Assembly (NCBI GenBank): GCA_003260025.2
Contig: QFZU02000049.1
Span: 1-64,000, forward strand
DNA from: Microbispora triticiradicis
Lineage (GTDB): Bacteria > Actinomycetota > Actinomycetes > Streptosporangiales > Streptosporangiaceae
Length of the DNA: 64,000 bases
Reading direction: 5' to 3'
In this document: one piece after another, positions 39,579 through 47,382 of the stretch
Position numbering within the stretch: position 1 is the first letter of the stretch
How the letters are laid out: every line of letters begins with the position of its first letter
Position numbers and translations under genes: made by a program
Notes under the pieces: generated by a model
Seen by the model: the letters and a program-made list of their open reading frames with translations, nothing else
Told to the model about the DNA's origin: nothing
Databases searched by the model: none

Positions 39579-42064
39579 ATGGATCTGTTCGATAGTGATC
39601 CTGTGCCCCTCCCTCACTCGAACGATACCAGTGATGGCGACTGGTGGGATCAGCTCATCGCCGGCTCGCCCCTTTGGTCGTCCGAGGGCGCACTTGCCCG
39701 CGAATATGTGCCGATCGTCGATCCCGATACGCGAGAGCCCGCGAGCCGATTCGGCACCCCGGCGACTTTTCCCTTCATTCAAGCATTTACGACTCATGCC
39801 GGTACCGCTGCTGTTGACGACTCCAGCACTGACAACTCCAGCACTGACGCCTCCATCGATGACGAAACCGCGAATGGCCCCGCCTCTGATGGTGCTCCTG
39901 ACCACCATGCCGACATCCCCGGCCCTGGAGTCGGTTCCGCCGCCGCTGCCCCTCACGCAGGAGATGCCGGCAGCGGCGCCCCTGCCGGTGCCGATGCCGC
40001 GCGCACCGATGCCGCGCGCACCGATGCCGCGCGCACGGATGCCGCGCGCACGGATGCCGCGCGCACGGATGCCGCGCGCACGGATGCCGCGCGCACGGAT
40101 GCAGGGCGCACGGATGCCGCGCGCACGGATGCAGGGCGCACGGATGCAGGGCGCACGGGTGCAGGGCGCACCGCTGGCGGTGCTGCCGACGGTGCTTTTC
40201 TTGACGGTGATTCTCCTGGTTGTGCTTCTCCTGACGCGGTTTGTCCGGATGGCGCTGGGGGTTCCTACAGCGGCGCTTCCGCTGGTGCTTCTGGTGGTGA
40301 GTCCGGTGGTGCGTCTGGCGGTGCCGAGGGCGCCGGCCGGAGCGATGCGGGCCCGGACCGGGATGCTTCTGGTGGCGGTGGGTCGTCGTCGTGGGTGGCG
40401 GTGGCGGCGGTTGGTGAGGCGGCGCGGGTGGTGGCGTTGGTGCCGGTGCCTGAGTCGGCGGAGGTGTGTCTGGCCGAGGCGGAGGAGTTGCTTGCGGCCC
40501 GCGATCGCATCACCTCGGCGTTGGCTGCCCGGGTGGGCCGGGTGCATCGGGCGGGGGAGGCGAAGAGCCATGGGCATGCCTCCACCCGGTTGTGGCTGCG
40601 CAGCGTCGGGGGGATGACGATTCCGGGTGCGGGTCGGTTGGTGACGATGGGCATGGAGTTGGGTCGCCTGTGGCGGGTGCGTGAGCGGTTCGCCGAGGGC
40701 AGCCTGGCGGAGGGGATCGTGGAGGCGATCTGTACCGCCACTGCGGGGTTGACCGATGAGCAGGCCACGACGGCTGAGGGGATTCTGTTGGAGTTGGCAG
40801 GTTCGGCGGGGGCGGCGGAGGTGGCCAAGGCGGGGCGGTATCTGCGGGCGGTGCTGGACCCCGACGGGCACGAGCAGGACGAGCAGGCCGACTTCGACCG
40901 CCGGTTCTTCCGGGTGCGGCGGCGCAGGAACGGTGGACTGGAGGGAGAGTTCTACCTGCCGGTCGAGGCGGCCGCGCGGTTGCAGCACCTGCTGGACGTC
41001 TACGCCAAGCCCAAGGCCGAGGGTGACGACCGGACGCTGAGTGTGCGGAACGCGGATGCGTTCATCGCGTTCTTGGAGAACAAGATCGCGACCGAGCTTC
41101 TGGTGCTGGTCACCGCCGAATCCCTCCCCGACGACCCCTCAGCCGGCGAACCCTCACGCGAGCCCGCAGGCACTACCCCCTCAGGTGATCCCACAGCCGA
41201 CCCCTCAGACGACCCCACAGACGACCCCACAGCTGACCCCTCTGCCGACCACCCCACCAGCGACCCCTCAGACGCCGACCCTAGCGACGGCCCTGGCCCC
41301 GACCTCGGCTCCTGCGGCCCTGGCTCCGTCCCCGGCTCTGACACCTGCGTCAGGGAGGGCTTCGGCACGCCTTGCGCCGCCACAACCGAGGCCGACAGCG
41401 AGCTCTCTGCTTCCGAGCGCCCGGCCACAGGCGGCCCGGCCGTCGTCTGGCCGCACTTCGACTCGGCCCACGGCGACGAGCGTGCCGACCTCGGCCTCGG
41501 TGAGGTCGGCGAGGTCGACGACACCCGGCAGGGGCACGCCTCCTGGACAGGCGAGGCGCGGCATGAGACGCGCCGGACAGGAGCCGACGCTCCGCCGGGG
41601 GTGGAACGCGACGATGACGCGTGGCCGGGGGTGCGGGTGAACAGTCCGCCGCCGGGGGTGTGGTTGCGGGGGTTGCCGGGGCTGATCCTGGCGACCGGGT
41701 ATCTGCTGCCCGTCTCCAGCGTGCATCGGCTGGCCCGTACCAGCACTTTGGTGCGGATCGTGATGGACGCCGGTGGGCAGGTGCCCGCCTCGCCACCCCG
41801 GCGCAGCGGCGGGCGGTCTTCGCGCGGTATGCGACCTGCTGGGTGGACGGCTGCCCGCTGCCCGCCACCATGTGCCAGATCGACCACGCCGAGGACTGGT
41901 GCAGCGGCGGGCTGACCGACCTCAAGCTGCTGGGACCGGCGTGCCAGTTCCACAACCGCGACCGTTACCGCCACCCGAACCGCTACACCCGCCGCAAGAT
42001 CGGCGACGACCGCTGGGCCTTCACCTACCGCAACCCCCGCACCACCCGGCGGGTGAGGACATGA
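39579..42064 (+). pseudogene. DUF222/HNH endonuclease gene, frameshifted before the HNH domain
   Basis: The gene starts at ATG 39579 behind GGAGGGGGG. It encodes an acidic, very low-complexity N-terminal third (a 12-unit five-residue repeat and Ser/Gly/Asp runs), then a clear DUF222 domain (about 40440-41100; ESAEVCLAEAEELLAARDRI, STRLWLRSVGG, DFDRRFFRVRRRRNGG). The frame then passes an Asp/Pro/Ser repeat and reaches VHRLARTSTLVRIVMDAGG, after which the HNH domain continues only in the -1 frame: RLATPAQRRAVFARYATC, QIDHAEDW, CQFHNRDRYRHP. The join lies near 41780-41795, where homologues have a few extra residues, so an out-of-frame deletion is likely. Read unshifted, translation ends at 41915 without HNH. 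Function of intact relatives is unknown; they are repeated in actinobacterial genomes. Confidence 0.8.
39993..40172 (+). repeat. 15-bp minisatellite, 12 units
   Basis: Twelve head-to-tail units of 15 bases (typical unit GATGCCGCGCGCACG) fill 180 bases and encode DAART in the first seven, then DAGRT, DAART, DAGRT, DAGRT and GAGRT. Most differ by a C/G or A change at one or two positions. Frame is kept, as 15 is a multiple of three. Such arrays slip during replication and are expected to vary between strains. Confidence 0.95.
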
Positions 42065-42069
42065 GGGGG

Positions 42070-42837
42070 TCAGAGAAGGGTCGTCTGACCGGAGCCGGCG
42101 AGGGGGTCACGGTGCTTGCGCAGGTGCCTCCAGCGCGGCAGGTCGTCGAGGTAGGACCAGGACAGCCGGTGATGCGGGGTCGGGCCGCTTTCGGCGAGAG
42201 CGCGTTGGTGGACCGGCGACGGATAACCCGCGTTCGCGGCGAAGCAATAGGCCGGATGCTCCTCGCCGATCTCGGCCATCAGCCGGTCACGGTGGACCTT
42301 GGCCAGCACCGACGCGGCGGCCACAGAGACCGAGCGCTGATCGGCTTTCACCTCGCACCGCACCCGCCACGGGCGTCCGAGGAAGTCGTGCGCGCCGTCG
42401 AGGAGCACTACGTCGGGCCGCAGCGGCAGGACCTCCAGGGCCCGGCACACGGCCCGGCGCAGCGCCTCCGTCATCCCGACCTCGTCGATCTCCTGCGCAC
42501 TGGCTTCGCCGTACGCGTGACAGGTGAGCCAGCCCGGCAGGACCTCCGCGAACGCCTCCCGCTGCGCCGGGCCGAGCAGCTTGGAGTCGGTCAGCCGGAC
42601 CCTGCGCTCCCCGCGCCCCGGCAACTCGGGCGGCGGGCCGAAAGCGCTGACGGCCGCGCAGACCACGACCGGTCCGGCCCAGGCGCCGCGGCCGACCTCG
42701 TCCACCCCGGCGACATGGACCGCCCCGGCCGCCCGCAACTCGTCCTCGATCTCGTATCCGGCGACGCGTCGGCGCGGGGCGGCAGGCGGGGACCCCCGGC
42801 TCGGTTCGGGCTCCAGGCCGGGCAGCGCATCGGTCAT
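42070..42837 (-). CDS. rnhB: Ribonuclease HII
   Basis: A 255-residue RNase HII that removes ribonucleotides from RNA-DNA hybrids. The active-site block [14 protein letters not shown] supplies Asp and Glu, [10 protein letters not shown] a further Asp, and [14 protein letters not shown] is conserved. An N-terminal extension of about 30 residues (Pro/Arg-rich) precedes the family core, as in other actinobacteria. The ATG at 42837 lacks a good ribosome site. It is convergent with the HNH pseudogene, five bases apart. Confidence 0.93.
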   Translation of the reverse strand: MTDALPGLEPEPSRGSPPAAPRRRVAGYEIEDELRAAGAVHVAGVDEVGRGAWAGPVVVCAAVSAFGPPPELPGRGERRVRLTDSKLLGPAQREAFAEVLPGWLTCHAYGEASAQEIDEVGMTEALRRAVCRALEVLPLRPDVVLLDGAHDFLGRPWRVRCEVKADQRSVSVAAASVLAKVHRDRLMAEIGEEHPAYCFAANAGYPSPVHQRALAESGPTPHHRLSWSYLDDLPRWRHLRKHRDPLAGSGQTTLL

Positions 42838-42885
42838 CCCGGCATCATCGCACGCACCACCGGCCTCAGGAGCGCACTCGTTATG

Positions 42886-43023
42886 CGCCGCCGTCGATCC
42901 AACGTAGACGTCGTAGCCGGAGACTCCGGCGTCGTCCGTGGACTTCGTCCAGGTCAGGCCGGCCGCACCGTTGACGTACGCGGTGTACGGCCGCACATCC
43001 TCGGGGCGGGTGGGCGCGGGAGG
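42886..43023 (-). pseudogene. Orphan fibronectin type III fragment
   Basis: Between rnhB and the FnIII-CBM2 gene, the minus strand encodes about 46 residues [10 protein letters not shown]...[11 protein letters not shown]. They closely match the FnIII repeats of the neighbouring gene ([20 protein letters not shown] and [14 protein letters not shown]). There is no start codon or signal peptide, and the fragment lies after the neighbour's stop codon (43065) with an unrelated tail. It looks like a remnant of a longer or rearranged FnIII gene. Confidence 0.6.
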
Positions 43024-43064
43024 GCGGCGGCCCGGCGCATCCGGGTGCGCCGGGCCGGGGAGGG

Positions 43065-44528
43065 TCAGGAACAGGTGGTGCCGTTGAGGGTGAAGGAGGC
43101 CGGTTTGGGGTTCTCGCCGGTGTAGGTGCCGTTGAAGCCGAGGTACAACGACTGGCCCGGCTTGAGCGTCTTGTTCCATGCGTAGTTCTCGGCCGTGACG
43201 GCGGTGCCGGTCTGGGTCCAGACGGCCGACCAACCGTTGGTGAGCCGCTGGGAGGTGAGCGGGAAGGAGAAGGCCAGCTTCCACCCGTCCACGATGGCGG
43301 TGCCGGTGTTGGTGATCGTGACGGTGGTGGTGAACCCGCCGTCCCAGGTGGTGGCGGCGTATGTCACCCTGCATCCGGAACCGGACGACGCCGACTGGCT
43401 GGGGGACACCGACGGGCTGGGCGAGGACGTTCCCCCAGGCTGCGCGATGGCCGTGTACGGCGCCGAGGGGTTGCTCAGGTTCCCGGCCGTGTCGCGGGCC
43501 ACGACCTGGAAGGTGTACGGCTTGCCGCCTTCGAGCCCGGTGACGATGTCGCGGGGAGTGCCGTTCTCGCCCTCGTAGGAGTAGCCGTGGTCGGTGCGCC
43601 GGAACAGGTCGTAGCGGGGCGGGATGCCACTGTCATCGCTGACGGTGTTCCAGGCGAGGAAGATGCCGCCGGGGATGTCCATCCCGGTCACGGTGGTCAT
43701 TCCGGTCGGTGTGCCGGGAGGCGTGGTGTCCGTCCCCGGGCTCGGACTGGCGGCGGTCGGCTCGGACATGGCCCGGGCGCGGACCAGGTCGGAGGGCGCG
43801 CTGAGGTTGCCCGCGCGGTCCTTGGCCACGACGTAGAACAGGTAGTCGCGCCCTGTCGTGAGGCCGGCGACCACCGCGATGACCCGATCGGCCCGCATGT
43901 CGACGGTGGCCTGCTGCGTGCGCAGGAAGGCGCCGCCGGTCCACACATAGACGTCGTAGGCGGAGACGCCGACGTCGTCGGTGGACGGCGTCCATACCAG
44001 GCCGACCGCCCCGTTGACGTAGACGCTCTGCGTGACCAGGCCCTCGGGACGGGTGGGCGGGGTTCGGTCGATCGGGCTGGGGCTGGGCGGCGGGCTGGAG
44101 GGAGGCATGCCGCTCAGGTAGCCGGCAGTGGCCGTCAGTTCGTTGGACGGCGGGCCCGCGTTCCCCGCCGCGTCCTTCGCGACGATCCGGAACGTGTACG
44201 ACTGTCCCAGGGTGAGGCCGCTGACGATGGAGCCCGGGCCGGTCGTGGTCCGGATGGCGGTGAAGACGCCGTCCTGCTTGACCTGGACGTCGTAGGCGGT
44301 GACGCCGACGTCGTCGGTCGCGGCGCCCCAGCACAGCGACACGCCGATGCCGAGACCCGATCCGGGAGCTGCGGGCAACGGACAGTGCCACAGGGCTCCC
44401 GGAGCGCTGGGCGGGGCGGTGTCTCCTGCCGCCGCGGAGGCCGGGAGGCCGGCGGCGCCCACGAGCCCGGCGCTCATGAGTCCGGCGCTCATGAGAACAG
44501 CGGCGGTGTGCAGACCTTTGACGGGCAA
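43065..44528 (-). CDS. Secreted FnIII(3)-CBM2 protein without a catalytic domain
   Basis: A 487-residue exported protein. A signal peptide with two copies of MSAGL ends near ASAAAG. Three FnIII domains follow (about residues 38-135, 155-250 and 265-360; each has a DVxxYDV/RYDLF and [12 protein letters not shown]-type strand), then a Ser/Pro linker and a C-terminal CBM2 cellulose-binding module (about 385-487; [39 protein letters not shown] with the terminal disulfide). No enzyme domain is present, so it may anchor or loosen cellulose. TTG start with GAGGTG five bases upstream. It follows the GH9 genes on the same strand. Confidence 0.9.
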   Translation of the reverse strand: MPVKGLHTAAVLMSAGLMSAGLVGAAGLPASAAAGDTAPPSAPGALWHCPLPAAPGSGLGIGVSLCWGAATDDVGVTAYDVQVKQDGVFTAIRTTTGPGSIVSGLTLGQSYTFRIVAKDAAGNAGPPSNELTATAGYLSGMPPSSPPPSPSPIDRTPPTRPEGLVTQSVYVNGAVGLVWTPSTDDVGVSAYDVYVWTGGAFLRTQQATVDMRADRVIAVVAGLTTGRDYLFYVVAKDRAGNLSAPSDLVRARAMSEPTAASPSPGTDTTPPGTPTGMTTVTGMDIPGGIFLAWNTVSDDSGIPPRYDLFRRTDHGYSYEGENGTPRDIVTGLEGGKPYTFQVVARDTAGNLSNPSAPYTAIAQPGGTSSPSPSVSPSQSASSGSGCRVTYAATTWDGGFTTTVTITNTGTAIVDGWKLAFSFPLTSQRLTNGWSAVWTQTGTAVTAENYAWNKTLKPGQSLYLGFNGTYTGENPKPASFTLNGTTCS

Positions 44529-44592
44529 CTGTTCACCTCTTGTTCGGGCGGCCCGGCACGTCAGGAGGGGACGGCCGGGCCGCGGGTCGAAG

Positions 44593-47370
44593 TCATGAGC
44601 AGGTGGTGCCGTTGAGAGTGAAGGCGGTGGGTTTGGCGTTGGAACCGCTGTAGGTGCCGTTGAAGCCGACCTGGACGGACTGTCCGGGGGCGATGGTCCT
44701 GTTCCAGTCGAGGTTGACGGCCGTCACGTTCGCGCCGTTCTGGGTCCAGGTGGCCGACCAGCCGGGCGGGCTGATCTTCTGGGTGCCGGGGAATGCGAAC
44801 CTCAGCGTCCAGCCGTCGACCGCGGTCGTGCCGGTGTTGGCGATCGTGACAGTCGCGGTGAACCCGCCGCCCCAGTCGCTCGTGCCGTACGTCACCCGGC
44901 ATCCGCCACCCGGCGACGGAGACGGGCTGGGCGAGGGGGACGGCGAAGGGCTGGGCGACGGCGAGGGGCTGGACAGGCCGTGCTGCGCGGTTGCGGTGAG
45001 CGTGGCCGAGGGCTGGCTGGAGTTGCCCGCGGCGTCCCGCGCCACGACGTAGAAGGTGTAGCTCGTGCCGGCGACCAGCCTCTCCGCGACGTAGAGGAGG
45101 GTGGTCGATGAGCCGATCTTGCTGAAGCCGGTGCCCTGCCTCATGTACACGTCGTAGCCCGTGACCCCGGTGTCGTCGGTCGAGGCCGTCCAGCACATCG
45201 GCACCGCGTTGGTGAAGTCCGCGCCGCAGACCCGCAGTCCGGTGGGCGCGCTCGGCGGCGTGGTGTCCACCGGAGACGGCGAGGCGGACGGAGAGACGGA
45301 CGGCGAGGGGCTGGGGGACGGCGACGGACTGGGAGAGGGTGAGGGGCTGGGGGACGGCGAAGGGCTCGCCGTGCCCTCCGGCGGGGTGCCCCACACCAGC
45401 GTGTTCCCGTCGTACGCCGGCACGTGGGAGGCGGCCGAGGCCGACCAGTCGTTGGCCGGGTCCCAGGTCGCGCCGTTCGGCACGGAGATGCGCAGCTGGG
45501 TGCTGCGGCGGTAGAGCTGGGCGTCGCCGGGGTAGATCGGCTTGCCGGTGCAGTCCACCTCCGCGTAGTAGGTGCGGTCCCGGGCGAGGACGGGCCCGCT
45601 CACGGCGCAGCCGCTGCTGTCGCCGCCGGTCACCTTCACCTGCGAGGCCGAGGTGGAGCCGTCGAGCGTGAAGTAGTAACGCGCCTTCCCCGACTGGAGG
45701 ACCCGCGGAGGCCAGTTCGACGTGTTGGTGATGGTGACGGCCAGTGAAGTGCCGTCCACACCGGTGTAGACGTTGTCGACACCCGCGGTGATCTCGTCGT
45801 ACTTCCTCTCCGGCGCGGGGAAGTCCGCCAGGGGCGTGCCGCCGTACTCCTTGGCGAACCGCGCGAGCACGTTGGTGATGCCGGAGTTGTAGTCGATCGC
45901 CACCTCGTTGCGGACATAGTCCGTACGGCTGTCGGTGTAGGCGTCGGCGGCGTCCGGTCCTCCGGCGAGCGCGCCGTACAGGACGTGCAGGTTCGGGCCG
46001 GTCGTGTCGCTCATGTATCCGAGGTACTGGCCGCTGGCCGCCCGATGGTGGACGTGCGTGGGCGGGTTGGTCCCGAAGCCGACCATGTAGCTGGAGTGGC
46101 GGGGATTGTCGCCGAGTGCGTAGTCGACCTGCCGCTTGGCGAAGTCGTGGTAGCGGGAGTAGAGCGGGTCGCCGGGCCCGAGGTGGTCGGCGTAAACGAG
46201 GGCCACCCACGCGGTGTTCAGGGCCATGCGCAGGGAGGCCCAGTTGAAGACGTACGCCAGGCCGCCGGGGGTGATCGTGCCCTTCTTGCCCTTGTATCCG
46301 GTGGTCCAGTAGTCGAGGTAGCGCTGGACGTCGTCGATGTACTTCTGCTCGCCGGTCAGCGTGGCCATCAGCGCGTAGACGCCGTATTCCTTGTCGTTCC
46401 ACCCCAGGCCGAAGGTGTAGGCGGGCACCGTGGTCCCGCCCGCGCCCTGGCCCGCGTCAGGCTCGCTGCCCATCTTCGGGTAGAACTCGCGGGCCTTGTC
46501 CAGGTAACTCCCCGTGCCCGTGGCCCGGTAGAGCCACACGGCCGCCCAGGCCAGCTCGTCCCAGTACATCTTGGTCGCGCCGGGGTGGTCGGAGCCGCCC
46601 TCCCAGGTCGAGTTGTAGTAGCCGGAGATGCCCGGCACGCAGCTCGTGTACGCGGTGTCCTGGCCGTTCGTCCCCTTGGTCGTGTCGGCGAACGTGAACA
46701 GCTGCCTGGCGTGCGTCAGCAGCGTGTCGGCGTACGACGGGTCGCTCTGGCGGAAGGCCATCGAGGAGGCCGCCATGGCCGCGGCCGTCTCGGCGACGAC
46801 GTCGGTGCCCTTGCACGTCGGGGTGATCTTGTAGACCGGCCGCGACATGCCCTTGATGTCGATCACCTCGGGCGGACCCCAGTACGCGTGGTCCACGCTG
46901 CCGTCGCCCACCTGGACGTACAACGTCTCCGGCTCGGGGTGGGCGGCGATCAGGTAGTCGGTGGCCCATTTGAGGTTGTTCAGCATCGGCGTGAGCTGGG
47001 TCCCGTAGCCGGACCGGTTCTCGACCAGCCCCCAGGCCAGCATCGTGGTGGTGAACGCCATCGGGAAGCCGAACTTGACGTGGTCGCCCGCGTCGTACCA
47101 GCCGCCGGACAGGTCCACCCCCGCCGGCTTGCCGTCGTTCAGCGTGCGGTCGCCGCGCCACTCCACCCGGCTCCAGGCGGGCTTCCTACCCGACTGCTGC
47201 GCCTCGTAGAAGTAGATCGACTTCTGCAGGGCCTCGGTGTAGTTGTACGACGCCGCTGCCTGGGCCCGCGTCGGCCCGGGTACGAGCGGGGCGGCCAGCA
47301 CGGCAGCCAGCGCGGTGACCAGCACAGTGGCCAGCAGGACGGCCGGCCGGCCCAGCGACAGGAGTCTCAT
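44593..47370 (-). CDS. GH9 cellulase, GH9-CBM3c-FnIII-CBM2
   Basis: A 925-residue exported cellulase with the same module order as Thermobifida fusca Cel9A (processive endoglucanase E4). The signal peptide ends near ARAQAAA-like 40. The GH9 domain (about 42-495) has catalytic Asp93/Asp96 in WYDAGDHVKFG, the His signature NPRHSSYMVGFGTNPP and the acid Glu489 in VRNEVAIDYNSG. A CBM3c follows (about 510-655), then a Pro/Ser linker, an FnIII (about 705-795), a second linker and a CBM2 (about 822-925). The rigid GH9-CBM3c unit implies processive cleavage giving mainly cellotetraose/cellobiose. ATG with GAGG about six bases upstream. Co-directional with the second GH9 gene, 12 bases downstream of its stop. 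Confidence 0.95.
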   Translation of the reverse strand: MRLLSLGRPAVLLATVLVTALAAVLAAPLVPGPTRAQAAASYNYTEALQKSIYFYEAQQSGRKPAWSRVEWRGDRTLNDGKPAGVDLSGGWYDAGDHVKFGFPMAFTTTMLAWGLVENRSGYGTQLTPMLNNLKWATDYLIAAHPEPETLYVQVGDGSVDHAYWGPPEVIDIKGMSRPVYKITPTCKGTDVVAETAAAMAASSMAFRQSDPSYADTLLTHARQLFTFADTTKGTNGQDTAYTSCVPGISGYYNSTWEGGSDHPGATKMYWDELAWAAVWLYRATGTGSYLDKAREFYPKMGSEPDAGQGAGGTTVPAYTFGLGWNDKEYGVYALMATLTGEQKYIDDVQRYLDYWTTGYKGKKGTITPGGLAYVFNWASLRMALNTAWVALVYADHLGPGDPLYSRYHDFAKRQVDYALGDNPRHSSYMVGFGTNPPTHVHHRAASGQYLGYMSDTTGPNLHVLYGALAGGPDAADAYTDSRTDYVRNEVAIDYNSGITNVLARFAKEYGGTPLADFPAPERKYDEITAGVDNVYTGVDGTSLAVTITNTSNWPPRVLQSGKARYYFTLDGSTSASQVKVTGGDSSGCAVSGPVLARDRTYYAEVDCTGKPIYPGDAQLYRRSTQLRISVPNGATWDPANDWSASAASHVPAYDGNTLVWGTPPEGTASPSPSPSPSPSPSPSPSPSPSPSVSPSASPSPVDTTPPSAPTGLRVCGADFTNAVPMCWTASTDDTGVTGYDVYMRQGTGFSKIGSSTTLLYVAERLVAGTSYTFYVVARDAAGNSSQPSATLTATAQHGLSSPSPSPSPSPSPSPSPSPSPGGGCRVTYGTSDWGGGFTATVTIANTGTTAVDGWTLRFAFPGTQKISPPGWSATWTQNGANVTAVNLDWNRTIAPGQSVQVGFNGTYSGSNAKPTAFTLNGTTCS
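46670..46744 (-). repeat. 75-bp identical tract shared by the two GH9 genes, copy 1
   Basis: Identical to 49202-49276, including third codon positions; encodes the SYADTLLTHARQLFTFADTT region of both catalytic domains. Flanking parts of the genes differ more, which suggests local gene conversion. Confidence 0.85.
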
Positions 47371-47382
47371 CGATGCCTCGTC

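Noticed and set aside
39993-40172. Possible CRISPR array
   Set aside because: Units are 15 bp with no spacers; it is a coding minisatellite.
41770-41800. Programmed -1 frameshift joining DUF222 to HNH
   Set aside because: No good slippery heptamer or following structure is evident, and residues normally between the two parts are missing, so deletion is the simpler reading. Kept as a question in the finding.
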